A stretch of 64,000 nt of DNA from Paenibacillus faecis (GCF_008084145.1 NZ_VSDO01000001.1:1440840-1504839), one strand, 5' to 3'; shown: positions 26,566 to 36,218, counted from the first letter of the stretch. The notes: generated from the sequence alone by a model not told the origin. Numbers and translations: made by a program.

Positions 26566-27396
26566 TTACCCTTTAACCGAACCCGCCGCAATTCCCTCAA
26601 CGATATATCGCTGCAGCAGCAGATAGAAGATAACGATCGGCAGAATTCCGATGGCCAATGCCGGAAGCGCCATGTCCCATTGCTTCGTGTACTGTCCGAA
26701 GAAGGAGTAGGTCGCGAGCGGAATCGTCCGCAGCGAAGGATTTTGCAAAATCAGCGATGGCAGCAAATAGTCGTTCCAGATCGCCAGCGCGTTCAGCACG
26801 ATAATCGTCATCATCATCGGGCGGAGCAGCGGCATAACGATCCGGAAAAACACGGTGACCGGATTGCAGCCGTCTACGGTTGCGGCCTCTTCAATCTCCA
26901 AAGGCACGGACTTGACGAAACCGTGGAACAGGAACACCGCGAGCGGAAGACTGAGCCCCAGGTTGGTCAAAAGCAGGCCGGCAATGCTGTTGTTGACGCC
27001 GAGCGTATTGACGACCTTCAATACCGGAATCATGATCGTCTGGAACGGGACGACCATCGCTGCGACGAACATGAGCAGCAAAAGCCGGTTAAACCAGGTG
27101 TCGGACCGGACCATCCGGTAAGCGGCCATCGCGCTGAACAGCGTAATCAGCAGGACGCTGATGACCGTGATCACGATGGAGTTGCGGAACGCCTCGGAAA
27201 ACCGGGCCAGCTCCCAGGCCTTGCTATAGTTTTCCCAATTAAACTTCGTAGGCCAACTGGCCGCGTTGGACAAAATTTCGCCGAACGATTTGACCGAGTT
27301 GACGAACAGAAAATAAAACGGAGCGAGAAAGAGCAGCGCAACGAGCGCCATGATGATTTCTATCAACACGTTCTTGCCGCGAGATTTGGCTTCCAT
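26566..27396 (-). CDS. carbohydrate ABC transporter permease (MalG/CUT1 type), system 2
   Basis: The 276-residue protein has six membrane segments and the EAA loop EIEEAATVDGCNPVTVFFRI, ending in GIAAGSVKG, all typical for MalG-like permeases. The ATG at 27394-27396 overlaps the TGA of the preceding permease gene; AGGAGG lies upstream at suitable distance. It forms the channel with its MalF-like partner, and an ATPase is not encoded nearby. Confidence 0.93.
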   Translation of the reverse strand: MEAKSRGKNVLIEIIMALVALLFLAPFYFLFVNSVKSFGEILSNAASWPTKFNWENYSKAWELARFSEAFRNSIVITVISVLLITLFSAMAAYRMVRSDTWFNRLLLLMFVAAMVVPFQTIMIPVLKVVNTLGVNNSIAGLLLTNLGLSLPLAVFLFHGFVKSVPLEIEEAATVDGCNPVTVFFRIVMPLLRPMMMTIIVLNALAIWNDYLLPSLILQNPSLRTIPLATYSFFGQYTKQWDMALPALAIGILPIVIFYLLLQRYIVEGIAAGSVKG

Positions 27397-28277
27397 CAAG
27401 CTTCAACCTCCTTGCTCTTCGTGACGCGCACTTGAATCAAGGTAATGACCGCCACGATGACGAAGAACAGCAGCGCTTTGGCCGTACCGAGCCCATAACG
27501 GTTATTGAGGAACGCTTCATTGTAGATGTTGAGCGCCACCGATTCCGTCGATTTGAATGGACCGCCCTTGGTCAAGGACAGGTTCAGGTCGAACATTTTG
27601 AAGGACCAGGAAATCGCCAGGAAGAGGCTGACCGTCACCGCCGGCATGATCAGCGGAGCGATGATGCTGCGCAGGATCTGGAAGTGGCTGGCCCCGTCAA
27701 TTTCCGCGGCTTCAAGCACTTCCTTGGACACATTGCTGAGCGAAGCGATATAGATCACCATCAAATAACCGGAATACTGCCAGACGAACACCATGACGAT
27801 CGCCCAGAATCCGGTGGTGGCGTCCCCGAGCCAAGGAAGCTCAAAGAAGGACCAGCCGGTCATTTCCCCCATGGTGGAGAAGCCTTTGATAAAAATAAAC
27901 TGCCAGATAAACCCGAGCAGCAGGCCCCCGATGACGTTCGGCATAAAAAACACCGTCCGCATCACATTGCGCGTTTTCAAGGGCTTGGTCAAAAAATAGG
28001 CCAGGAAAAAGCCCACAAGATTCGTCAGAATTACGCCGAGGAGCGTAAAGCGGACGGTAAACCCGAACGATTTCCAGAAATCCGGATCTCCGGAGAAAAT
28101 GTGTTTGAAATTATCGAAACCGACCCAGGCCACCTGACCGGATACTCCGTTCCAGTCCGTAAAGGAATAGTACATCCCCATCACAAACGGTATAATCATG
28201 ACCAGTGTAAAAAACAACACGGCCGGGCCGACGAAAAACAGCTGCTGCCCGAATTGCGATAACTTTCGGCTACGCAT
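27396..28277 (-). CDS. carbohydrate ABC transporter permease (MalF/CUT1 type), system 2
   Basis: The 293-residue product has six membrane segments, the EAA loop EVLEAAEIDGASHFQILRSI, and the LTKGGPFKSTE stretch characteristic of MalF-like proteins. It is the first gene of the operon permease, permease, binding protein, GH42. The promoter lies in the 127-bp gap shared with the divergent kinase gene. I see no cre-like site there, unlike system 1. Confidence 0.93.
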   Translation of the reverse strand: MRSRKLSQFGQQLFFVGPAVLFFTLVMIIPFVMGMYYSFTDWNGVSGQVAWVGFDNFKHIFSGDPDFWKSFGFTVRFTLLGVILTNLVGFFLAYFLTKPLKTRNVMRTVFFMPNVIGGLLLGFIWQFIFIKGFSTMGEMTGWSFFELPWLGDATTGFWAIVMVFVWQYSGYLMVIYIASLSNVSKEVLEAAEIDGASHFQILRSIIAPLIMPAVTVSLFLAISWSFKMFDLNLSLTKGGPFKSTESVALNIYNEAFLNNRYGLGTAKALLFFVIVAVITLIQVRVTKSKEVEA

Positions 28278-28404
28278 GTATGGCCCCCTCCCATTCTCTC
28301 TTTGTCGTATTTCGTCTACAAGTGTTATTATGTAATTATTTTGATCCCCCCGAAACCGACGCAGGTGAACTTAAAGGTGTAAAATATTGATCGGATGTGG
28401 CTGA

Positions 28405-30225
28405 ATGAGATGGAATAGTATTCGTACCAAATTGATCGTATTTCTGCTGCTGCCCATCATTTTTACGATGGCGGCCGCGGTTGCGGTCAGCTACTCGCAT
28501 ACCACGGCATCGCTCCGGGAACGCGCGGTGGAGGAGAACCGGAACCTGCTCTATCAGGGGTTCCGCAACATTGACGGTTTGCTTGAGGACATCAACCGCA
28601 TCTCCCTGAACGTATACTCGGACTCCGAATTCTACCGGCTGCTCGATGCCGGCTACGACGATATGTCGGCCAATATCGGGATCTATGCGTCCCTGAACTA
28701 TATTTACAAGGCGGCTCCCGATATTTTTCAGGTTTATTTGTATGGCGTCAAAGATCAGAAAGCGACGATGATCACGCAGGAAACGCCCAAACGCTGGCAG
28801 GATTCCGCCCCGTTTCCGGTTTCCGCCTTGCCGGAGGACGAGCCGCTGCGCGTCCAGACCACCCATATAAGCCATCATTACGGGCTGCTGGCACCCTTCC
28901 CGCAAGTGACGCCCCAGCAGGTGTTTACCCTGCACCGCCGGATCGAGAAAATCCCTTCACATCAAGCCATCGGCTTTTTGTCGATCGATGTCAAGCTGTC
29001 GGCGCTCAGCGAAATTGCCGATCAATTATATGACAGGGATCAAGAGAACCTGTATATCCTTGACGCGGAAGGTCAGTTGGTTTACGCCAACCAGCCCGAG
29101 CTGATCGGAAAGCCGATCGCCGCCGATTGGTACTCGGGACGGGGTTCTTACTTTGAAGGGGAACAGGGGTATTTTGAACAGGACAATTCCGTCTTCATTT
29201 ATCAGGCCATTAACAGCGCCGGGGCCCGGTGGATGCTGGTCAAACAGATTCCGGTGTCCCACCTGCTCAGTGAAGCCAACCAGGCCGCAAAAATCAACGG
29301 ATTGTTGTTCGGGTTGGCGCTGCTTGTCATCGTGACGGCGACCGTGCTGATCTCGATCCGCATCACCTCCCCGATCAAGCGGCTCTCGCAGTACATGAAC
29401 CAGGTGAAGATCGGGAATCTTCAGGTGGATATCGCCTCCGCCGGGAACGATGAGATCGGCTTGTTGACGGAACGGTTCCGGAACATGATGGATACCCTCA
29501 ACAACTTGATCCTTCGCGAATACAAGCTGGAGCTGTCCAACAAGAACAACCAGCTTCGGGCGCTCCAGGCGCAGATCAATCCGCATTTCCTGAACAATAC
29601 ATTGCAAATCATCGGTACGCTGGCCCTGGAACTGAAGGTTCCGCAGATCTACACCCTGATCTCGTCGCTGGCCAAAATGATGCGTTACAGCATGCATAAC
29701 GATGACCGCGGCGTGACGCTGCGGGATGAGCTTGAGCATGTAAAGGCCTATGTCGAGCTGCAAAAGGAGCGTTTTGAGAATCGGTTCAATTTTCAGGTAC
29801 AGGTAGACGAAGCTCTGCTATCGGTAGAGGTGCCCAAGATGATTTTGCAGCCGATCGTGGAAAACTATTTTAAGCACGGCCTGGGTCCGGAAGATACCGG
29901 CGGAACGCTCGGTCTGACCGCGGCGTACGAAGAGGACGGAGTCATCGCAATCACCGTGGAAAATAACGGCCGCCGGATTCCCGAAGACAAGCTGCGCCGG
30001 CTCCAAGACGGGCTGAGCCACTCCGCGGCCGAACGGATTCGGCCCGGCGGGGATGAACCGAACGGCTTCGCGCCGTCCATCGGGCTGATCAACGTGTTGA
30101 CCCGGCTCCGCCTGGTTTACGGCGAAGCTTCGGAGTTAAGCGTCAATAATTTACACCCCACCGGAGTCCGCATTCAGTTGAAGTTCCGGATGGAAGACAA
30201 GAACGAGGAGGAAGCATCGGAATGA
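28405..30225 (+). CDS. YesM-type sensor histidine kinase, pair 2
   Basis: The 606-residue protein has membrane segments at about 10-30 and 297-318 flanking an extracellular dCache-like sensor region, then HAMP, the phosphorylation motif QAQINPHFLNNTLQIIG and a HATPase domain (LQPIVENYFKHGL, VENNGRRIPEDKL). It is the sensor of the second YesM/YesN pair and is divergent from the galactoside-type importer it probably controls. Its stop overlaps the regulator start (ATGA), so both are translated in step. The ribosome site before the ATG is weak. Confidence 0.93.
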   Translation: MRWNSIRTKLIVFLLLPIIFTMAAAVAVSYSHTTASLRERAVEENRNLLYQGFRNIDGLLEDINRISLNVYSDSEFYRLLDAGYDDMSANIGIYASLNYIYKAAPDIFQVYLYGVKDQKATMITQETPKRWQDSAPFPVSALPEDEPLRVQTTHISHHYGLLAPFPQVTPQQVFTLHRRIEKIPSHQAIGFLSIDVKLSALSEIADQLYDRDQENLYILDAEGQLVYANQPELIGKPIAADWYSGRGSYFEGEQGYFEQDNSVFIYQAINSAGARWMLVKQIPVSHLLSEANQAAKINGLLFGLALLVIVTATVLISIRITSPIKRLSQYMNQVKIGNLQVDIASAGNDEIGLLTERFRNMMDTLNNLILREYKLELSNKNNQLRALQAQINPHFLNNTLQIIGTLALELKVPQIYTLISSLAKMMRYSMHNDDRGVTLRDELEHVKAYVELQKERFENRFNFQVQVDEALLSVEVPKMILQPIVENYFKHGLGPEDTGGTLGLTAAYEEDGVIAITVENNGRRIPEDKLRRLQDGLSHSAAERIRPGGDEPNGFAPSIGLINVLTRLRLVYGEASELSVNNLHPTGVRIQLKFRMEDKNEEEASE

Positions 30226-31949
30226 GAGCATTGATCGTGGACGATGAAGCCAGAGTCCGCAAGGCCGTGAGACTGCTCGTCGATTGGCGGGAGCACGGCA
30301 TCGAGGACATCGCGGAAGCGGGGGGAGGTCTGGAAGCCATCGGCGTCATCCGGGAGTTCAAGCCGGCCATCGTTATCATGGATATGATGATGAACGCCGG
30401 CCACGGCATGGAACTGATGGCCTGGGTCAACGAACACGCGCCGTCGCTCAAGTTTATCGTGATCAGCGGACACGATGACTTCGAGTTCGTCCGGGGGACC
30501 GTCCGGCACGGCGGGATCGATTATATTCTGAAGCCGATCGAGCCCGAGGCGATCAACGCCGCGGTGGCCAAGGCCGTCCGCCAGTGGCGCCAGGAGGAAC
30601 GGGAACGGCTGGATCAGCAGAGCAAGAGTATCCGGTTAAACGAGATTAGGCCGATCTATGGCGAAAAGCTGCTCTCCTCGATGATCGACGATCCGGGGTC
30701 GGCGGACAACAGTTTAAAGCGGCTGCGGATGGAAGGCGTGATTCCCACGGAAGCGGATCAGGCCAGGCTGCTGCTGATTCAGGTGGACGCTTCGGACACC
30801 TCCCTGCTCAGGCGATTCGGAAATGACGGCGAGCTGCTGCAATTCTCGTTGATCAACATCTGCAACGATTTTCTGATCACCGACCAGAGGGGCATCGCCT
30901 TCAAGCACTGGGGGGCCGCCATGGAAATCCTGATTCTCGTCTGGAAGCAGCCGGAGCGGGCCGCCGAGCTGGTCGGCAAAATCAACGACGGCCTGTTTCA
31001 TACGCTGCAGCGGAGAATACACGTGGGGCTGGCTTCCCCGGGGCCGCTGCCATCCAGTCTGCCCGCGCAGTATGCCGAAGCGGCAGCGGCCATCCGGCGG
31101 CGCAACCTGCTCCAGCCCGATCAATATCTTCACGCGCTGAAGCAGGGCCAGCACGCGTCGGAGAGCCAGCATGTGTCGGAAGGCCCGCGTGTGCCGGAGG
31201 GCGTGCGCGTGTCGGGAGGCCTGCGTATGTCGGAAGGCGTGCGCGTGTCGGAGGACGAGCCAGTTTCCCTGTCTTTCGCCGGTTTCCAGGCGGATTTCAA
31301 AACCGCTGTCCTGAGCGGAGATCCGGGGCAGATCGCCTCGTCGGCGCAGCAATGGATCGACGCCCTCACGCGGAGCGGATACGTCTCCCCGGAACTGCTC
31401 GAATCCTGGAAGTCCTCCATCATCTCGTTCCGATCCGGGCTGCTGCGGGAGGTGCTCGGCAGCGAAGCGGACCAGGTCCTCCCCGCGCTGGAACAAGGAG
31501 ATCAGGCCGAGGCGTCGCCGGTGCCGAACGGTTATGCTTTCTCGCCGTTTGCCTGGCGGGATTGGCTTATCGGCTTCCTGACCCGCCTCGCCGGAGAAGT
31601 CTCCAAACGTCAGCAGCGGGAATCGCGCAAAATCGGCGATATCCTGGCTTACATTGAGCAGCATTACCAGTCCGAGCTTTCACTCCAGGACCTGGCGTCC
31701 CATTTTCAGGTCAGCCGGGAGTATATCTCCAGGAAGTTCAAGCAGGAGTTCGGCGACAACTTCTCCGACTATCTGGCGGCCTACCGGATCGACAAGGCCA
31801 AGAAACTGATGCGGAATCCAAACCTGAAGGTCCAGCGCATCGCCGAGATGGTCGGGTTCAATGACGTCAAATACTTCAGCAAGGTGTTCAAGAAACAGGA
31901 GGGCTTATCTCCACGGGAATACCGGAGCAAATGGACGGACCAACCATGA
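30222..31949 (+). CDS. YesN-type response regulator with AraC DNA-binding domain, pair 2
   Basis: The 575-residue protein has a receiver domain (VDDE at 6-9, phospho-acceptor Asp54 in IVIMDMMMN, Lys in ILKPIE), a linker of about 300 residues and a C-terminal AraC-type domain (LQDLASHFQVSREYISRKFKQ ... VGFNDVKYFSKVFKKQEGLSP). Residues about 310-345 are a tandem repeat of six hexads (QHVSEG, PRVPEG, VRVSGG and similar) encoded by 18-bp units, which is absent from regulator 1 and likely varies in length between strains. It probably activates ABC system 2. A strong terminator follows directly. Confidence 0.93.
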   Translation: MRALIVDDEARVRKAVRLLVDWREHGIEDIAEAGGGLEAIGVIREFKPAIVIMDMMMNAGHGMELMAWVNEHAPSLKFIVISGHDDFEFVRGTVRHGGIDYILKPIEPEAINAAVAKAVRQWRQEERERLDQQSKSIRLNEIRPIYGEKLLSSMIDDPGSADNSLKRLRMEGVIPTEADQARLLLIQVDASDTSLLRRFGNDGELLQFSLINICNDFLITDQRGIAFKHWGAAMEILILVWKQPERAAELVGKINDGLFHTLQRRIHVGLASPGPLPSSLPAQYAEAAAAIRRRNLLQPDQYLHALKQGQHASESQHVSEGPRVPEGVRVSGGLRMSEGVRVSEDEPVSLSFAGFQADFKTAVLSGDPGQIASSAQQWIDALTRSGYVSPELLESWKSSIISFRSGLLREVLGSEADQVLPALEQGDQAEASPVPNGYAFSPFAWRDWLIGFLTRLAGEVSKRQQRESRKIGDILAYIEQHYQSELSLQDLASHFQVSREYISRKFKQEFGDNFSDYLAAYRIDKAKKLMRNPNLKVQRIAEMVGFNDVKYFSKVFKKQEGLSPREYRSKWTDQP

Positions 31950-32010
31950 AAAAAAGTGCGAACGGCCAAGGAGAGAAAAGGATTACTTTTCTTGGCGTTC
32001 GCACTTTTTT
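31949..32010 (+). terminator. intrinsic terminator after regulator 2
   Basis: A long stem starting AAAAAAGTGCGAACG and closing CGTTCGCACTTTTTT, with the inner CCAAG / CTTGG pairing, ends in six T residues directly after the stop codon. Confidence 0.9.
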
Positions 32011-32014
32011 ATGT

Positions 32015-32391
32015 TAGTGTCTCTTCAGACATCAAGAACCTTCAAGGACTTCAAGGACTTTAAAGAATTCAAAGACCTCAAAGACCTCAAAGATCTCAAA
32101 AATCTCAAAGACCTCAAAGACCTCCAGGACCTCCAAGCCCTTTAAGGCTTCCAGCTTTCAATCCCCTGGCAGCTCCAAAAGATGCAAATCTGCAGGTTTT
32201 TAAGCCGATTCACGAGGAAATGCGCAAAAAGATGCAAATCTGCAGGCATTTTTAGCGATTTTAGAGAAACGAGCCGGTTTGGTCAAAAATTCCTGCAGAA
32301 TCGCAGGAATTTTTAAATTTTGGCCCCCAACGAGAAAAAAACATGCAGATTTGCAGGAATTCTATGTTACCCAGGTTGTCCGATGGGGTCT
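32015..32391 (+). repeat. R1 dispersed repeat, copy B, with internal 9-bp tandem array
   Basis: The element begins with the box TGTCTCTTCAGACATCAAG, itself a small hairpin (TGTCT / AGACA), shared exactly with copy C. A tandem array of about eleven 9-bp units (consensus CTCAAAGAC, 32040-32138) follows. The R1 core then carries four TGCA-type dyads centred at 32188.5, 32238.5, 32299.5 and 32349.5, spacing 50-61-50. The gap 31950-32609 holds no gene. Confidence 0.85.
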
Positions 32392-32575
32392 TGGCTGGAA
32401 AAACCGCCCGTTTATATGCCACAATTGAGCCTTGAATCGGAGTCGGCCGAAGAATTCCCTCTCACTCACATGCTCGCAATCAGTCCGAATTCCGGATTCC
32501 GATCTGACCGATTTAGGGCGAATTTAGCGGAGGAGTTCCATTCATGGGCCTTGTCGGCTCCCTCCCTAGACCACG

Positions 32576-32602
32576 AATGAACGGGAGGAAATCCCGTTCA
32601 TT
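32576..32602 (-). terminator. hairpin after the SGNH esterase, probable terminator
   Basis: A perfect 11-bp stem (AATGAACGGGA / TCCCGTTCATT) with a 5-base loop lies eight bases after the stop codon of the minus-strand gene. The following T tract is poor, so termination efficiency is uncertain. Confidence 0.55.
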
Positions 32603-32609
32603 TCAATCT

Positions 32610-33803
32610 TCACCCTTTGTACCAGGCTAAAAAGGCTTCGGCCACGGCCTTTCCGGCCAAGCCGTTCGGATGCGGATCATTGCCGGGGCTCATAAACTCC
32701 GGCCGGAGGCAGTGCTCCTGCGGGGCCGGCTGCGCCAATACCGCGGCGATGTCAAACACCCGGTCCACGCCTTCCGGCGGGGCCGTCCGCAGCGCCTCGT
32801 TCACCCGGCGCCAGACCCGCTCCCGCTCGCCGCTGAAATTGAACGGCGGCACCGTAAACATCACGATATCGACAGCCGGGTTGTTCGATTTCAAAATCGA
32901 AACGATCCGGGTCAAATCGCCGAGCAGTTGCTCGGCGGTGCGCTCGCCGATATCGATATCGTTCACCCCGAGCGCGATCAACACCTGATCGCCCTGTCTC
33001 GCTTTGTGCAGCCAGGCCGTGTCCGTTGCGGCATCATATGCCCGCGCCCAACCCGAACCCAAATTCCAGACGCCATAGTCCGGTCCGAGCCCGTCGGCAA
33101 TCCGGGCCACCCAATATTCGTAACCGTCCACGGCGGTTCGGACACCTTGCGTGATCGAATCCCCGAAGAACACCATCCGGCGCTTCACGCTCTTTCGATA
33201 ACCGATCCACGCGGGCATCACAAGCTTTTTCTCCGAAAGGGTAAAAGCCTCCGCTCCGGCATCCTCCGCATGCTTCCCGGGCGCGTCGAAGGCCGTGACC
33301 AGCATCTGCTCGACGTTATAGGGAACCGATCTCCCCGAGCCCGCGGCGATGGTCCAAGTAAAAGCAAGGTCATGCCCGTCCGGAAGCGTCAGCTCCACCG
33401 GATCGCTCCAAAACGTCTCCCCCGGCCGGACAAGCCGGGACGTGCCGCCGCCGAAGGTGACGGGCACCCGGGAATCCGGGTTGACGCTGCCGTCCCGCCG
33501 GGTGCCTCCATCGGCCGCGAACGCGGCCTCGATCAGCCAGTCTCCGCCGGGCTGCCCCCCTTTAGCCACCTCGCCGCGATCCCAGGTGGAGTCGACCTCG
33601 TTGCTGAACCAAAAACGAAGCTCCAGCTTTCCTTGCTCCCGCAGTCGGACGTAGGTCCGGTATGTATGCGTAAACGCCTCAGGGCGCTCTATGATATAGT
33701 TAGCCGCGGTCGACAGCACCGTGGCGGAAGAATATTCCCGCAGCATCGGCTCCAAGTTGCCGCTCCCCTCTTGATGACCTGCCCTCTCCATTCGCTGTTC
33801 CAT
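32610..33803 (-). CDS. SGNH/GDSL-family esterase with N-terminal beta domain
   Basis: The 397-residue product has an N-terminal region of about 190 residues, rich in beta structure, and a C-terminal SGNH hydrolase domain: block I FFGDSITQG (nucleophile Ser), block II Gly in NLGSGWAR, block III GVND, block V DPHPNG (Asp and His). No signal peptide is seen, so it is probably cytoplasmic. Such two-domain esterases in polysaccharide-degrading Firmicutes usually deacetylate xylo- or other oligosaccharides, but the substrate is not shown here. The start has only a modest ribosome site; an internal ATG four codons later is possible. Confidence 0.85.
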   Translation of the reverse strand: MEQRMERAGHQEGSGNLEPMLREYSSATVLSTAANYIIERPEAFTHTYRTYVRLREQGKLELRFWFSNEVDSTWDRGEVAKGGQPGGDWLIEAAFAADGGTRRDGSVNPDSRVPVTFGGGTSRLVRPGETFWSDPVELTLPDGHDLAFTWTIAAGSGRSVPYNVEQMLVTAFDAPGKHAEDAGAEAFTLSEKKLVMPAWIGYRKSVKRRMVFFGDSITQGVRTAVDGYEYWVARIADGLGPDYGVWNLGSGWARAYDAATDTAWLHKARQGDQVLIALGVNDIDIGERTAEQLLGDLTRIVSILKSNNPAVDIVMFTVPPFNFSGERERVWRRVNEALRTAPPEGVDRVFDIAAVLAQPAPQEHCLRPEFMSPGNDPHPNGLAGKAVAEAFLAWYKG

Positions 33804-33849
33804 GCCATATCCACTCCATCTTCATTGGTCTCTCCTCGAACCATTGTAC

Positions 33850-33884
33850 AAAAAAACCGGGGCTGCGACTACAGCACCCGGTTT
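33850..33884 (-). terminator. terminator overlapping the 3' end of the amino-acid ATPase gene
   Basis: On the minus strand AACCGGG, then GCTG / CAGC, then CCCGGTT form a stem followed by seven T residues. The left arm is made by the last four codons and the stop codon sits inside the hairpin. Confidence 0.85.
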
Positions 33885-34624
33885 AAAAATGTTTTGGTCC
33901 GTTCCTGCCGCGGATTACCGAACAGCTGCTCCGGCGTCCCCGACTCGATAAATTCGCCGTCCGCCATGAAGATGACCCGATCGGCGACCTCTCGGGCAAA
34001 GCCCATTTCGTGCGTGACGACGACCATTGTCATCCGCTCTTCGGCCAGCTGCCGCATGACCTGGAGCACCTCGCCGGTCAATTCGGGGTCAAGGGCGGAG
34101 GTCGGCTCGTCAAACAGCAGGATCTCCGGGTTCATCATCAGCGCCCGGGCGATCGCGACCCGTTGTTTCTGACCGCCGGACAGGTTGGCCGGATAAGCGT
34201 CGCCCTTCTCGAGCAAGCCCACCTTCTCCAGCAGGGCGGAAGCCCTGTCGCGCGCCTCGGCCGCCGGCAGGCGCTTGACCAACTTTGGCGCCAGTTCCAG
34301 ATTGCCCCGCACGGTCAGATGCGGGAACAGGTTGAAATGTTGGAACACCATGCCCATCCGGGCCGTGATTTCTTTGATTTTTGCCGAAGATGCGTATTTG
34401 CCGTCCTGCACCAGGTAATCGTTCCCGATGCGGATGCTGCCCGCATCCACCTGCTCCAGATGCGCCAGGCTGCGCAGCATCGTGCTTTTGCCCGAGCCCG
34501 ACGGGCCGATCACCGCGACAACCTCATTTGGCGCAATTTGCAGGGAAACCTTTTTGAGCACCTCCAGCGAACCGAAGGATTTCCGCACATCTCTCACATC
34601 AATCATCGTATTGTTCATCGTCAT
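33869..34624 (-). CDS. polar amino-acid ABC transporter ATPase (GlnQ type)
   Basis: The 251-residue protein has Walker [11 protein letters not shown]-loop [10 protein letters not shown], signature LSGGQKQR, Walker [15 protein letters not shown] and the switch His in [16 protein letters not shown], all in the arrangement of GlnQ/HisP ATPases. It powers import of a polar amino acid with the permease and binding protein encoded just upstream. AAGGA stands seven bases before the ATG. It is the last gene of the operon and its terminator overlaps the coding end. Confidence 0.94.
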   Translation of the reverse strand: MTMNNTMIDVRDVRKSFGSLEVLKKVSLQIAPNEVVAVIGPSGSGKSTMLRSLAHLEQVDAGSIRIGNDYLVQDGKYASSAKIKEITARMGMVFQHFNLFPHLTVRGNLELAPKLVKRLPAAEARDRASALLEKVGLLEKGDAYPANLSGGQKQRVAIARALMMNPEILLFDEPTSALDPELTGEVLQVMRQLAEERMTMVVVTHEMGFAREVADRVIFMADGEFIESGTPEQLFGNPRQERTKTFLNRVL

Positions 34625-34635
34625 TCCATGGTCCT

Positions 34636-35295
34636 TTAATCGAATTTGAATTTGCGTTCAAGTATTTTGAAGAACAGGGTCAAGATCAGCGTCATCACCA
34701 AATAAATAACCCCCGCGATCACGAAAGGCATGATCGTAAAGTCGCGGTTCACCGCGGTCTTGGCGAAATGCAGCAGTTCCGGCACGGCGACCGCGTACAA
34801 TAGCGCGGTGTCCTTTACGAGCGTGATCGCCTCGTTCGATACCGCCGGGAGCGCGATTCGGAACATCTGCGGCAGAATGATGCGGGTCATGGTATGGAAG
34901 CGCCCCAAGCCCAGGACTTGCGCCGCTTCATACTGCCCCTTGTCGATCGCAAGCAGGCCGCCGCGAAAAATTTCGGCGAAATACGCGGCGTAATTCAGCG
35001 TAAACGCCAAAGCGGCCGCAACAAAACGGTCAAGCACCAAGTACTCGCCGATCACCGGCAAGACGGGCAGGCCGAAGCAGAAAAACAGCATCTGCAGCAG
35101 CAGCGGAGTGCCGCGCATAACATAAATAAAGGCATTGGCCAGCCAAGCCAGCGGTTTAAACCGGCTGCGGACCACCAGCGTTATGGCAAAACCAAGCGGA
35201 ATGGACGTGACGATCGCCAGAAAAAACAGCAGCACGGTCGTCTTCGCACCCTCCAGCATAGGTCCTGTAATTTCCCAAAAATAATCCATACTCAT
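34636..35295 (-). CDS. polar amino-acid ABC transporter permease (HisM/GlnP type)
   Basis: The 219-residue membrane protein has about five segments, the family stretch [15 protein letters not shown], and the EAA loop [21 protein letters not shown], which define the His/Glu/Gln/Arg/opine permease family. The ATG at 35293-35295 is chosen over the TTG directly before it because GAGGAGAG lies six bases upstream. One permease gene suggests a homodimeric channel. A terminator-like hairpin separates it from the binding-protein gene. Confidence 0.93.
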   Translation of the reverse strand: MSMDYFWEITGPMLEGAKTTVLLFFLAIVTSIPLGFAITLVVRSRFKPLAWLANAFIYVMRGTPLLLQMLFFCFGLPVLPVIGEYLVLDRFVAAALAFTLNYAAYFAEIFRGGLLAIDKGQYEAAQVLGLGRFHTMTRIILPQMFRIALPAVSNEAITLVKDTALLYAVAVPELLHFAKTAVNRDFTIMPFVIAGVIYLVMTLILTLFFKILERKFKFD

Positions 35296-35321
35296 CAATG
35301 ACTCTCCTCATAATGAAAACT

Positions 35322-35353
35322 AAAAACCGGATATAGAATTCAATCCGGTTTTT
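35322..35353 (-). terminator. attenuator-like hairpin between binding-protein and permease genes
   Basis: A perfect 11-bp stem (AAAAACCGGAT / ATCCGGTTTTT) with a 10-base loop ends in five T on the transcribed strand. Located inside the operon after the binding-protein gene, it would terminate part of the transcripts and favour the binding protein. Confidence 0.75.
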
Positions 35354-35378
35354 AAAACGCGCTGCATATTCGAGCTGC

Positions 35379-36158
35379 TTACTTAAGCACCTTATCCTCG
35401 CCGAACCAGGTCTGCGAAATCTTCGCGGCGGTTCCGTCCTGATTCAGTTCATCGATCGCTTTCTGCAGCTTCTCAAGCAGTTCTTCATTGCCCTTTTTCA
35501 CGCCGATGCCGTACTCTTCCGGTGCCAGGGACTCGTCCAGCAATTTAAAGGTGCCCTCTTCCTTGGACATATAGTAGCGGGCCACCACTTCGTCAATGAC
35601 CACGGCATCCAGCCGCTTGGTTTTCAAGTCGCTGAGCGCAAGCACATTGTCCGGGAATTCCGTGACGGTCTTGATCTCATCTTTAATCGGATTGGCGTTC
35701 AAAGCGTCCGCCGCCGAGGACAGCGACTGCAGCCCGACCACCTTGCCGGCCAGTTCGCTGATCGCGGAAATCGGCGAGTCCGCCAGCGTCACGATCACTT
35801 GGCTGTTCTTCAGATATGGTTTGGTGAACAGAACCTTTCCTTTCCGTTCCTCCGTAATCGTGTAGCCGTTCCAGATCAGGTCGATCCGGCCGCTGTTCAG
35901 CTCCGACTCTTTGGCCGACCAGTCGATCGGCTGGAAGGTGACTTCCATGCCCATTTTATCCGCGACAGCCTTCGCAAAGTCAATATCGAACCCGACGATT
36001 TCGTTATTCTCATCCCGGAAACCCATCGGGGCGAATTTATCATCGATGCCGATGACCAGCTTGTTATCATCCTTGCCGGCGCCGGAAGCGGAACATCCGG
36101 ACACTATAACTAGAATCATGCCCAAAATCGATAGCAGAATTGCGCTCTTTTTTCTCAT
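35379..36158 (-). CDS. polar amino-acid-binding lipoprotein (SBP family 3)
   Basis: The 259-residue product has a lipoprotein signal peptide with lipobox VSGC (cysteine near residue 22) and an SBP_bac_3 fold: LVIGIDDKFAPMGFRDENNEIVGFDIDFAKAV, the signature region of amino-acid-binding proteins, followed by RIDLIWNGYTITEERK. The Asp and Arg residues fitting an amino-acid ligand are visible, but the specific ligand (cystine, glutamine or another) is not determinable. It is the first gene of the operon; an inverted repeat lies upstream. Confidence 0.93.
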   Translation of the reverse strand: MRKKSAILLSILGMILVIVSGCSASGAGKDDNKLVIGIDDKFAPMGFRDENNEIVGFDIDFAKAVADKMGMEVTFQPIDWSAKESELNSGRIDLIWNGYTITEERKGKVLFTKPYLKNSQVIVTLADSPISAISELAGKVVGLQSLSSAADALNANPIKDEIKTVTEFPDNVLALSDLKTKRLDAVVIDEVVARYYMSKEEGTFKLLDESLAPEEYGIGVKKGNEELLEKLQKAIDELNQDGTAAKISQTWFGEDKVLK

Positions 36159-36218
36159 CTGTATCTCTCCCCCATCATGTAGACAAAACGCGGCACGCGC
36201 GCTTTAGTTCGTTAATAC

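Noticed and set aside
31861..32145. Open frame encoding repeated FKD/LKD triplets
   Set aside because: It runs through the regulator end, the terminator and the 9-bp minisatellite; it has no independent start.
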